Source: Mucilaginibacter sp. UBA4741 (GTDB taxonomy: Bacteria; Bacteroidota; Bacteroidia; Sphingobacteriales; Sphingobacteriaceae). From it: a stretch of 12,244 bases of DNA. Position numbers and translations under genes: made by a program. Below, in pieces: positions 1 through 7,767 of this stretch; within the stretch, counting starts at the first letter, position 1; each line of letters opens with the position of its first letter. The DNA is taken from the NCBI GenBank assembly GCA_002403905.1, contig DHIR01000166.1, positions 1,144 to 13,387 of the forward strand, read 5' to 3'. The notes beneath the pieces were generated by a model. It made no database searches. It was not told where the DNA came from and saw only the letters and a program-made list of their open reading frames with translations.

Positions 1-1886
1 CAGGTGTAATAGCGGCCTATGCCGCTGCTAAAATGGGCAAAAGTGTTGTGTTGATTGAACCCGGCAATCGCCTGGGCGGACTTTCAACCGGCGGGTTGGG
101 TTTTACAGACATCGGTAATAAATATGTTGTTACCGGCCTTGCCCGCGATTTTTATCGCCGCATAGGCCAACATTACGGCAAGTTCGAACAATGGACCTTT
201 GAACCCAAAGTCGCCGAAGCTATCTTCCTGGATTATGTAAAAAGAGGAAACTTTAAGATCATCTATAATAACAGGCTTAGAAAGGTAAGTAAAGCAGGTA
301 ATCATATTACGGCTATCGAACTGGAAAACTCGATAAACCCTGCATCTAAAAGCCAAATCATAAAAGCAAGCCAGTTTATAGATTGCACTTATGAGGGCGA
401 CCTGATGGCTAAAGCTGGTGTTAGCTACACCACGGGTCGCGAAGCAAACAGTGTTTATAACGAGACTGTTAACGGCGTTGAGATAAGAGAGGGGCACCAG
501 TTTCCTGATGGTATCGACCCCTATAAAATTCCGGGTAAGCCCGAGAGTGGCTTGCTTTGGGGGATCAGCAATGAAACGCTGGCACCAATTGGCAACGGCG
601 ATAAAAAAATACAGTCGTATAATTTCAGGCTATGTTTAACAAATGATCCGGCAAATCTTATCGAGATCACAAAACCCGTAGGGTATGATTCTACTCATTA
701 TGAGTTGTTGTTACGTGTACTTGCAAACAAACCATCAAAAGATTGGAACGCGTTTTTAAAGCCGGATATAATGCCTAATCATAAAACGGATATTAATAAT
801 AATGGCCCTTTTTCAACCGATATGATCGGTATGAATTATGCTTATCCTGATGGCGATTACGCAACACGCGCGGCTATTATTAAAGCTCATGAAGTTTATA
901 CCAAGGGCTTGCTGTATTTTGTAGGCCATGACCCGCGTATGCCGTTAAACCTGCGCCAGCAAATGCTAAAATGGGGTTATCCGAAAGATGAGTACACCAA
1001 CAACGGAAACTTTACCCCACAGCTATATGTACGCGAAGCAAGACGAATGTTAGGTGCCTACATCATGACCGAAGCAAACTGCCTGCGAAAGGAAGTAGTG
1101 GAAGATAAAATAGGCATGGGCGCTTACAATATGGATTCGCACAATGCCGAACGTTTGGTGGTTAATGGCATGGTGAAAAATGAGGGCGATGTGCAATTGC
1201 GCGGTATTAGTCCGTATCCAATAGCTTACAGGTCTATAACGCCAAAAGCTGATCAATGTGATAATTTATTGGTGCCGGTTTGTTTGTCTGCTAGTCACAT
1301 GGCTTATGGGTCTATACGTATGGAGCCGGTGTTTATGGTATTGGCGCAATCGGCGGCTGTAGCGGCTTGCCAGGCTATTGATAAAAAAGTTGGCGTACAG
1401 CAAATAGATATTAAACAACTACAGTCCGAATTAACCAATAATCCACTAGTTGACCACAGTACTGCCGAAATTTTGGTTGATAATGATGATACCGAAAATA
1501 TTATTAAAACAGGCCTATGGAAACGCGAAACGACAGGCGGCTACGGCCCGTCATTCTTGCTTGATACAGCAAAGGCACCAACCGAAATTAAGTTTATGCC
1601 GCAAATAAAGCAGGCAGGCAAATACCAGGTGTATGTATATGTTCCCAAGGTATCGCATAGCGCTACCATCACCCAGGTACAAATATTTGACGGACAAAAC
1701 ACCACCAACAAAACCATTAATAAAAAAGATGTACAGGTAGTGGGCCAAACATCAGGCGAGTGGGTAGCAATGGGTATAAGTCAGTTTTCGGTCGGTAAAA
1801 AAGCTTATGTGCAGCTATCTAACCAGGGCGCGGATGGTGCAATAGTAGCTGATGCGGTGTTATTAGTTGCGGTAGATAATAAATAG
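1..1886 (+). CDS. FAD-dependent oxidoreductase with C-terminal golvesin/xanthan-lyase-type domain (5' end outside window)
   Basis: The frame is open from base 3, and ten codons before the ATG at 33 read GVIAAYAAAK. These continue the FAD-binding Rossmann glycine motif, so the ATG at 33 is internal and the true start lies upstream. Counting from that Met, VVLIEP (residues 5-10) is the second Rossmann strand with its ribose-binding acidic residue, and RLGGLSTGG follows. The motif FIDCTYEGDLMA (115-126) and the segment LSASHMAYGSIRMEP (about 418-432) are hallmarks of the PF12831-type FAD oxidoreductases. Residues about 485-617 form a beta-rich domain (GLWKRETTGGYGPSF, then KYQVYVYVP) like the golvesin/xanthan lyase C-terminal domain. 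Such proteins are often exported and sit beside glycoside hydrolases. The substrate is unknown; carbohydrate oxidation is an inference. Any signal peptide would be outside the window. It is probably the first visible gene of an operon with the two glycosidases that follow. 'Xanthan lyase', a common database name, is not supported as an activity. Confidence 0.88.
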   Translation, partial: GVIAAYAAAKMGKSVVLIEPGNRLGGLSTGGLGFTDIGNKYVVTGLARDFYRRIGQHYGKFEQWTFEPKVAEAIFLDYVKRGNFKIIYNNRLRKVSKAGNHITAIELENSINPASKSQIIKASQFIDCTYEGDLMAKAGVSYTTGREANSVYNETVNGVEIREGHQFPDGIDPYKIPGKPESGLLWGISNETLAPIGNGDKKIQSYNFRLCLTNDPANLIEITKPVGYDSTHYELLLRVLANKPSKDWNAFLKPDIMPNHKTDINNNGPFSTDMIGMNYAYPDGDYATRAAIIKAHEVYTKGLLYFVGHDPRMPLNLRQQMLKWGYPKDEYTNNGNFTPQLYVREARRMLGAYIMTEANCLRKEVVEDKIGMGAYNMDSHNAERLVVNGMVKNEGDVQLRGISPYPIAYRSITPKADQCDNLLVPVCLSASHMAYGSIRMEPVFMVLAQSAAVAACQAIDKKVGVQQIDIKQLQSELTNNPLVDHSTAEILVDNDDTENIIKTGLWKRETTGGYGPSFLLDTAKAPTEIKFMPQIKQAGKYQVYVYVPKVSHSATITQVQIFDGQNTTNKTINKKDVQVVGQTSGEWVAMGISQFSVGKKAYVQLSNQGADGAIVADAVLLVAVDNK

Positions 1887-1894
1887 TTTAATTA

Positions 1895-3385
1895 ATGATG
1901 AAAATAGCTTACAAAATATTACCTCTAACCGCACTAATATTTGCACTGCTTAGTGCTCCCTTGGTTTTAAGGGCTGATGATAAAACCTCGGCAGACACAT
2001 TTGTTAAATATGCCCCGGTTACTCTTAATATCGATCTTAAATCACACGGAAAAGAAATTCCTGCCAATTTTAGCGGATTAAGTTTTGAAACCGGAAGTTT
2101 ACGCCCCGGTAACGCCGGAACGAAAGGTCATTTTTTTGACGAAAATAGTAAACAGGGTTTAAACCTTTTCGGGCAAATGGGTATTAAAAGCTTACGTGTT
2201 GGCGGTGGCGCGGTAGACTTTAATAAAACTGCCCCCACAAATGCGGATATAGACGCTTTATTTGCGTTTGCCAAAGCGGCCAATGTAAAAGTGATTTACT
2301 CCTTACGCTTGCTAAACGGCAATGCTGCCGAAAATGTTGACATAGCCAAATATATCTGGAGCAAATACCTGCCCTTGCTGGATGGCTTTTCCATTGGTAA
2401 CGAACCCGACTGGAACTCATACCATAAGCAGGACCCTGAAATAACTGATTATCCATCGTACTTGAGCAAATGGCGCAGGTTCGCGGCGGCTGTTGTTAAG
2501 GCTATCCCAGCGGCTAAGTTTTCCGGCCCAAATACGGGTTCTAACTACCCGGTCCCGGAAGCAAAAAGCACCAACTATAATGGAAAATCATGGACGGTTA
2601 ATTTTGCCAATGACGAAAAGAACTCGGGATTAATTAGTTTCATAGCCCAGCATAACTATGTAGGGCAAAGCGCAGATGGACGCACTATTAATGATGTGAT
2701 TGATAATATGCTATCGCCAGACTGGACCCGGAAGCAATACCCGGCACTTTATGAAACAAATTTAGAACCCGTTATAGCAGATGGTTTTGCATACCGCTTG
2801 GCCGAATCAAACAGTTTTAGCGGCCAGGTAGATGGCGGCAGTAATAGCTTTGCTACAGCGCTTTTCGGACTGGATTACATGCATTGGTGGGCAGAACATA
2901 ATTGTTTAGGGGTGAATTTCCACAACAAGCAATGGGTTAAAAACGCACCTATATTTATGGATCAACAAAAAAACTATCAGCTTAATCCTTTGGGTTATGG
3001 TATCACGGCATTTAATTTGGGTGGTCATGGTTCCGTGCAACCTATAACTGTTGCTAATGGGGCAAACGTTAACTTAACCGCTTATGCGGTGAAGGGTAAA
3101 GATACCCTGTATGTTACGGTAATTAATAAAGAACACGGCAACGGCGCGCAAGCCGCCAATGTAAGTATAAAAGCTCTTGGAATTAAAGGGAGAGCGAAAG
3201 CTGTTTTTCTTACTGCCAATGGCAACGCGGCAGCAACCAGCGGGATAACGCTTGGTGGCGTTACCATTAACAATGATACGCCGTGGGCAGGAAAGTGGGT
3301 GCCTGTTGTTACAGACAATAAAGGTAACTATACCGTAAAGGTGCAGGCAACATCTGCAGTAATTATAAAAATACCAACAAAATAA
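1895..3385 (+). CDS. GH79-like exported glycoside hydrolase (possible beta-glucuronidase)
   Basis: A 496-residue protein with an N-terminal hydrophobic signal (LPLTALIFALLSAPLVL, cleavage probably near residue 27, before DDK). The (beta/alpha)8 catalytic part carries FSIGNEPDW with the expected acid/base Glu170. RLAESNSF carries the expected nucleophile Glu304, followed by a Gly/Ser loop, ATALFGLDYMHWWAEH and GVNFH, an order typical of GH79. Residues about 385-496 form a beta domain resembling the GH79 C-terminal domain (ITLGGVTINN, then SAVIIKI at the end). GH79 enzymes are retaining hydrolases that remove beta-linked glucuronic acid or act on heparan and hyaluronan. Family membership is likely, the exact substrate is not known, and an unclassified clan GH-A family is the alternative. 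The start is ATG at 1895 or the adjacent ATG at 1898; an in-frame TAA at 1889-1891 excludes anything earlier. The gene lies 8 bases after the oxidoreductase stop, implying cotranscription. No Shine-Dalgarno is seen, as is normal for Bacteroidota. Confidence 0.82.
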   Translation: MMKIAYKILPLTALIFALLSAPLVLRADDKTSADTFVKYAPVTLNIDLKSHGKEIPANFSGLSFETGSLRPGNAGTKGHFFDENSKQGLNLFGQMGIKSLRVGGGAVDFNKTAPTNADIDALFAFAKAANVKVIYSLRLLNGNAAENVDIAKYIWSKYLPLLDGFSIGNEPDWNSYHKQDPEITDYPSYLSKWRRFAAAVVKAIPAAKFSGPNTGSNYPVPEAKSTNYNGKSWTVNFANDEKNSGLISFIAQHNYVGQSADGRTINDVIDNMLSPDWTRKQYPALYETNLEPVIADGFAYRLAESNSFSGQVDGGSNSFATALFGLDYMHWWAEHNCLGVNFHNKQWVKNAPIFMDQQKNYQLNPLGYGITAFNLGGHGSVQPITVANGANVNLTAYAVKGKDTLYVTVINKEHGNGAQAANVSIKALGIKGRAKAVFLTANGNAAATSGITLGGVTINNDTPWAGKWVPVVTDNKGNYTVKVQATSAVIIKIPTK

Positions 3386-3425
3386 TTTCAGCTTGCAATA
3401 TCATGTATATACAAGTTTGTTTTCT

Positions 3426-3433
3426 TATGTTTG
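3426..3433 (+). promoter_or_regulatory. Possible Bacteroidota -7 element before the GH92 gene
   Basis: The octamer TATGTTTG fits the Bacteroidota -7 consensus TAnnTTTG and lies 25 bases before the GH92 start, which would give a short leader of about 20 bases. No TTG-type -33 element is found at the proper distance upstream, so the site may be chance. If active, GH92 could be transcribed separately as well as by read-through from the two upstream genes. The rest of the 73-base gap (3386-3458) shows no clear terminator hairpin. Confidence 0.3.
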
Positions 3434-3458
3434 ATCAACCAATAATCTACAACCTGAT

Positions 3459-5729
3459 ATGAAATTTTCCCACAGCCAAAACCGGATATTAGTTACACTG
3501 TTGATCCTGTTTTCAATAGGTGCAATTAATAAAGTCAACGCCCAAAAGCTAACTTCGTTTGTCGATCCATATATTGGTTCGGGCGGGCATGGGCACGTAT
3601 TTGTTGGCGCGAGTGTGCCATTTGGCGCGGTACAGGTTGGGCCCGATAATTTATATAAAGGCTGGGATTGGTGTTCGGGCTATAATTATGCCGATAGTAT
3701 TTTGATAGGTTTCGCCCAAACGCATTTAAGCGGCACCGGTATTGGCGACCTAGCTGATATTTTAATGATGCCCTATACCGGCGATGTCAAATTAGATAAG
3801 GGTGTAAGGGTAATTAAAGGGTTGAATGGTGCTAAAGATCATGAGCAAATAGAGGCAGGTTCGTACGCGTCGCGTTATTCGCACTCGACAGAAAAGGCCC
3901 GGCCGGGTTATTATTCGGTTAAGTTATTAGATCATAATGTGGATGTTGAATTAACCGCGACAGAAAGGGTAGGGTTTCATCAATACCATTTCCCTGCAGG
4001 AAAAGAAGTGCATGTAATTATCGACCTTAAAGAAGGAATTAATGATCAATCGCCTGATACCTATATTAAACAGGTTGATCCTTATACACTGGAAGGTTAT
4101 CGTAAATCAAGAGGATGGGCAAAAGATCAATGGATATTTTTTGCTATCCGTTCATCAGAGCCTTTGACAAAATTTAGTGTATATGACAATGTTAAATTAC
4201 TCAACGGAACCGAAGGGCAGGGCAACGCAATTAAGGGCCTTATCAGCTTTGAAAAGGCCCCGGCTACGTTAAAATTAAAAGTTGGTATATCGCCGGTAAG
4301 TTCAGAAAACGCGTTGGATAATATTAGCGCCGAAATCCCCGGTTGGGATTTTGACAATGTAGCAAAACAGGCCGATGCCAAATGGAACAAAGAGTTAAGT
4401 ACCATAAAGGTCGAAACTTCTAATTTATCAGATAAACGTATTTTCTATACATCATTATACCATACTATGATAGACCCTGCCATGTTTAATGATCATAATG
4501 GCGATTATAGGGGAACGGATAGAAAGGTATATAAAAACGCGCCTTTTACTAACTACTCCGTATTTTCTTTATGGGATACCTATCGCGCAGCAAACCCGCT
4601 TTATACGCTTACGCAACCAAAAAGGGTAGGCGATATGGTTAACTCTATGCTGGCTATTTATGACCAACAGGGCCGCTTACCTATCTGGCACCTAATGGGT
4701 AATGAAACCGGTACGATGGTTGGCATTGGCAGTATGCAGGTAATTGCCGAGGCTTACCTGAAAGGAATTAAAGGTTTTGATGCACACAGAGCGTTCGATG
4801 CTATAAAAACTACCTCCAATCTTGATATATTGGGGTTAAAATATGTCCGTAATTTTCAATACATCCCTTCAAATACTATCGAGAGTTCGACAGCAAGGGG
4901 GCTTGAATATGCTATAAGCGATGCCAGTACGGCGCTAATGGCCAAACAATTAAAAAAGGAAGACGATTATAACTACTTCCTTAAAAGATCAAAAAATTAT
5001 AAACTCTATTTTAATCCGCAGGATAGATTTTTAAGAGGAAGGCTTGCGGATGGAACTTTTCCGGCTAAGTTTTCGACTTTTAAATCAGGCGGTAATGAAT
5101 ACTCTGAAGGTAATGCCTGGCAATACCTTTGGTTAGTGCCCGAAGATGTTAAAGGATTAGTAGGTCTGTTAGGAGGCGAAAAACAATTTAATAAAAAGCT
5201 GGATAGCTTGTTTACAGTTCAAACTGATATTAAGGGTCTGGATGACCTTACAGGTTTAATAGGGCAGTACGCGCATGGTAATGAGCCCAGCCATCATATA
5301 ACTTACTTGTATAACTTTACCGGACAGCAATGGAAAACCGCCGAAAAGGTTCGCTACATTATGAAAAACTTTTACCTAAATAATCCCGATGGTATTATTG
5401 GTAATGAAGATTGCGGCCAGATGTCGGCCTGGTATGTGTTTTCGTCTCTTGGTTTTTACCCGGTGTTCCCGGCTTCGGGCAAATATGTTATTGGCAGCCC
5501 GGTTGTTAAAAAGGCTACGCTGCAAACTACATCAGGCAAGCCATTTGTTGTAGAAGCTATTAACAACAATGAGCAAAATATCTATATCCAAAAAATAACT
5601 TTCAATGGCAAAAGTTATCCTGCTAGCTATATCACCTATACTAATATGATGAAAGGCGGTACTATGAAAATTGTAATGGGCAGTAAACCTAATTATAAAT
5701 TTGGAGCAAGTACTGCAAGCCGACCGTAG
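3459..5729 (+). CDS. GH92 family exo-alpha-mannosidase, exported
   Basis: A 756-residue protein of usual GH92 length. The signal peptide is residues 1-28 (hydrophobic ILVTLLILFSIGAI, cleavage after VNA, before QKL). The N-terminal beta-sandwich begins FVDPYIGSGGHGHVFVGAS and continues with PFGAVQVGPDN and FAQTHLSGTG, all strongly conserved in GH92. The (alpha/alpha)6 catalytic part has RLPIWHLMGNETGTM, then YSEGNAWQY with Glu550 as the likely general acid. YAHGNEPSHH (604-613) follows, then GNEDCGQMSAWYVF with Asp651 in the expected catalytic base region. GH92 enzymes are calcium-dependent inverting exo-mannosidases acting on alpha-mannosides of N-glycans and mannans. The linkage preference cannot be read here. 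A periplasmic location is likely. An in-frame TGA at 3432-3434 leaves ATG 3459 as the best start. It probably belongs to the operon with the two upstream genes, and its stop is one base from the stop of the convergent GH28 gene. Confidence 0.95.
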   Translation: MKFSHSQNRILVTLLILFSIGAINKVNAQKLTSFVDPYIGSGGHGHVFVGASVPFGAVQVGPDNLYKGWDWCSGYNYADSILIGFAQTHLSGTGIGDLADILMMPYTGDVKLDKGVRVIKGLNGAKDHEQIEAGSYASRYSHSTEKARPGYYSVKLLDHNVDVELTATERVGFHQYHFPAGKEVHVIIDLKEGINDQSPDTYIKQVDPYTLEGYRKSRGWAKDQWIFFAIRSSEPLTKFSVYDNVKLLNGTEGQGNAIKGLISFEKAPATLKLKVGISPVSSENALDNISAEIPGWDFDNVAKQADAKWNKELSTIKVETSNLSDKRIFYTSLYHTMIDPAMFNDHNGDYRGTDRKVYKNAPFTNYSVFSLWDTYRAANPLYTLTQPKRVGDMVNSMLAIYDQQGRLPIWHLMGNETGTMVGIGSMQVIAEAYLKGIKGFDAHRAFDAIKTTSNLDILGLKYVRNFQYIPSNTIESSTARGLEYAISDASTALMAKQLKKEDDYNYFLKRSKNYKLYFNPQDRFLRGRLADGTFPAKFSTFKSGGNEYSEGNAWQYLWLVPEDVKGLVGLLGGEKQFNKKLDSLFTVQTDIKGLDDLTGLIGQYAHGNEPSHHITYLYNFTGQQWKTAEKVRYIMKNFYLNNPDGIIGNEDCGQMSAWYVFSSLGFYPVFPASGKYVIGSPVVKKATLQTTSGKPFVVEAINNNEQNIYIQKITFNGKSYPASYITYTNMMKGGTMKIVMGSKPNYKFGASTASRP

Positions 5730-5730
5730 G

Positions 5731-7251
5731 TTATTGTTTTTTTATAGAACGGTTATCGGCGGGTATATTTAATTCTTTTAATGATGACCCGGTAATATGG
5801 TTCAAAATAATAGCCGGCAAGGCGGTTGTCGCAGGTAAATTTAAACCCTGTATGGTAACTTGCTTTACATCGTCAAAAATAAACGCGGGCCTAAAATCAT
5901 CAGCAGCTAATAGCAATTTTATGTTTTTTAGCTTGATGTTATCGGTATGCCTAACATATAACCCATAGGATGGCACCTCGCCAAACATAGTAAACTCGGG
6001 GTAGCCGGGTATATTTTCTTTTACATGGTTCAAAGAATCGGTATTAACATAAGCTATGCTTTTACTACCACCGCCTCCGTAAGTTATCTCTATATTCTCT
6101 AATGTTACATCTTCAATTGCATGCCCGGGTATACCGGCGATTATGGCAGGTGTTAAATTTCTCTGGATCAGTGGTTTTGGCGCGGGGCCTTCTATCGGGT
6201 AACCAATATCCGGTTTGGTGTTTGGTATATCAGCTTTAACATCACTTATGTAAACGTGTTTGATGGAGCCATAGCGTTCGTCTTTGTTTCGATGACCAAG
6301 CCGTATAAATATAGCATTGCCGGTATTTTTGGCTGTAATGTTTCTGATGTCTACATTGTCAATAAATGCGCCGTCAACAGTTTCTAACGCTATGGCAGAT
6401 CGGTAAGTATCATAAACAGTTAAATTGCGGGCGGTAATATTCTTAAAACCACCGGCAGAGCCGGTACCTAATTTGAACGCGCTGGCGCTCGATCGGATAG
6501 TGCAATCGGTTATGGTTATATGGTCGCACCATGAGTTTTTATTGCTCGATTTAAGGCAGATCCCATCATCAGCCGAATTAATAAATGAATTGCTAACCTT
6601 TACATTTTTGCAATCGGTAAGGTCAATGCCGTCATTATTCCAGTAAGCGGTGCTTTCAACTTTTATATGATCTATCAGCATATCGGTACAGTTAGTATAA
6701 TCCTGCACCCATGAGGCCGAGTTCTTTAGGGTAACATCCTTAACAACAATATTACTGCAATTAACTAACGATATAATCTCGGGCCGGTTTCGTTCAGTTG
6801 GTCGTTTTAACAGATATTCAGGATCTGTAATTGTACCGGCGCGCAATAATTTAAAAACGTCTGCCATTAACTCGTGCGCGTTGCCGTCAATAATACCATT
6901 GCCCGTTATAGCTATGTTTTTTTGGTTACGGGCTGATATTGCAAATAATTGGTCGTTTGGATAATGTAACCGTTTGCTGCTCCCCATTAAAATGGCGTTG
7001 TCATCCAAATGCAGTTCTACACCATTTTTAAGTGCTATTGGGCCGGTAATGTATATGCCGGCCGGTACCAGCACTTTGCCACCACCTGCTACTGATGCCG
7101 CATCTATGGCTTTCTGGATACTTGCCGCATTATTTATTTTAAGATCAAACTTAGCGCCATAGTTGGTTATATTGTATATTTTTTGCTGAGATATTGCTAA
7201 TTGAGTGCATGAAACAAGTATGATCAATAGTAAAACTTTTATATGTTGCAT
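5731..7251 (-). CDS. GH28 polygalacturonase-like parallel beta-helix hydrolase
   Basis: A 506-residue protein beginning NITNYGAKFDLKINNAASIQ after an export signal, the usual opening of pectin-active beta-helix enzymes, followed by VLVPAGIYITGPI and repeated short beta-strand coils. GH28 catalytic motifs are seen as NDGID (206-210) and ADDGICLKSS (227-235). The canonical GHG position reads GTG (262-264, in KLGTGSAGG), and the RIK region is RSAIALE (284-290). The two Asp clusters are intact. The lack of the His resembles many bacterial exo-acting or divergent GH28 enzymes. Expected role: hydrolysis of alpha-galacturonosyl linkages in pectic material, but specificity is inferred. The N-terminus has a possible lipobox (LVSC, Cys15) and also a plausible signal peptidase I site near residue 21, so it may be lipid-anchored or soluble. 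The start is fixed by an in-frame stop 15 bases upstream. It is transcribed against the GH92 operon from its own promoter at 7281-7310. Confidence 0.9.
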   Translation of the reverse strand: MQHIKVLLLIILVSCTQLAISQQKIYNITNYGAKFDLKINNAASIQKAIDAASVAGGGKVLVPAGIYITGPIALKNGVELHLDDNAILMGSSKRLHYPNDQLFAISARNQKNIAITGNGIIDGNAHELMADVFKLLRAGTITDPEYLLKRPTERNRPEIISLVNCSNIVVKDVTLKNSASWVQDYTNCTDMLIDHIKVESTAYWNNDGIDLTDCKNVKVSNSFINSADDGICLKSSNKNSWCDHITITDCTIRSSASAFKLGTGSAGGFKNITARNLTVYDTYRSAIALETVDGAFIDNVDIRNITAKNTGNAIFIRLGHRNKDERYGSIKHVYISDVKADIPNTKPDIGYPIEGPAPKPLIQRNLTPAIIAGIPGHAIEDVTLENIEITYGGGGSKSIAYVNTDSLNHVKENIPGYPEFTMFGEVPSYGLYVRHTDNIKLKNIKLLLAADDFRPAFIFDDVKQVTIQGLNLPATTALPAIILNHITGSSLKELNIPADNRSIKKQ

Positions 7252-7280
7252 ATAACAGGAGTTTTATAAATGGCTATTAA

Positions 7281-7310
7281 CAAATATATTATTTGTTTGG
7301 CTAAATCAAT
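7281..7310 (-). promoter_or_regulatory. Bacteroidota-type sigma promoter for the GH28 gene
   Basis: Read on the reverse strand, ATTG (plus 7307-7310) is followed after 18 bases by TATATTTG (plus 7281-7288). This matches the -33 TTG / -7 TAnnTTTG arrangement of the primary sigma factor of Bacteroidota. Transcription would begin around 7274, giving a leader of roughly 20-25 bases before the ATG at 7251. It lies inside the 96-base divergent gap between the GH28 and DUF1810 genes (7252-7347). No equally good promoter was found for the DUF1810 gene in the same gap. Confidence 0.55.
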
Positions 7311-7347
7311 GCTTTGAAAATGGCTGGTTTATTGCTGTAATTGATCT

Positions 7348-7767
7348 ATGGAAGATTTAGAAAGATTTATCAACGCGCAGGAGCGGGAATATGCTATTGC
7401 CCTTGCAGAAATTAAAAATGGCCGCAAACGCAGCCATTGGATGTGGTATATCTTTCCGCAGATACAAGGGCTGGGGTTTAGCGAGATGGCTAAACGTTAT
7501 GGCATAAAAAATATAGACGAAGCCGAGGCTTATATGCAGCACCCGGTTTTAGGTCAACGTTTGATCGAAATCTGCACCGAACTATTGCAGCTTAAAAGCA
7601 ATGATGCCTATGCCATATTTGGCAGCCCGGACGATCTGAAACTTAAATCATCCATGACGTTGTTTGCTTCATTGCCCGATGCTTACCCTGTATTTAAATC
7701 TATCCTGGATAAGTTTTTTAACGGTGAATCCGACAGCAAAACTCTACATCTTATTGGGGAGGCTTAA
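7348..7767 (+). CDS. DUF1810 family protein
   Basis: A 139-residue protein, full length for the DUF1810 (PF08837) family. Conserved features seen are LERFINAQE at the N-terminus, GRKRSHWMWYIFPQ (residues about 25-38), LGFSEMAKRYGI, EAEAYMQHPVLGQRL, IFGSPDDLKLKSSMTLF and a C-terminal FFNGESDSKTL. There is no signal peptide or membrane segment, so it is cytosolic. The biochemical function of this family is not known to me, and the window does not supply one. The start is well defined because an in-frame TGA (7342-7344) lies two codons upstream. Its last 17 bases overlap the 3' end of the large reverse-strand gene. It lies between two secreted-protein genes and has no obvious functional link with them, so it is probably an independent single-gene unit. 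Confidence 0.93.
   Translation: MEDLERFINAQEREYAIALAEIKNGRKRSHWMWYIFPQIQGLGFSEMAKRYGIKNIDEAEAYMQHPVLGQRLIEICTELLQLKSNDAYAIFGSPDDLKLKSSMTLFASLPDAYPVFKSILDKFFNGESDSKTLHLIGEA

Noticed and set aside
84..497. A 137-codon reverse frame inside the oxidoreductase gene
   Set aside because: It is antisense to conserved FAD-domain motifs, and its product is Cys-rich with no family resemblance.
1..1886. Calling the first gene a xanthan lyase
   Set aside because: The catalytic region is an FAD oxidoreductase. Only the C-terminal beta domain resembles the domain from which that name comes.
5729..5760. Bidirectional terminator between GH92 and GH28 (CCGACCG near 5720 and CGGTTATCGG near 5750, with a T run)
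   Set aside because: The stem would have a three-base bulge and a loop of more than 20 bases, and the T run lies inside the loop. It is not convincing.
7288..7347. Promoter for the DUF1810 gene
   Set aside because: TTTG occurs at 7292, 7296 and 7313, but none is preceded by TA at the right distance or paired with a properly spaced -33 element.
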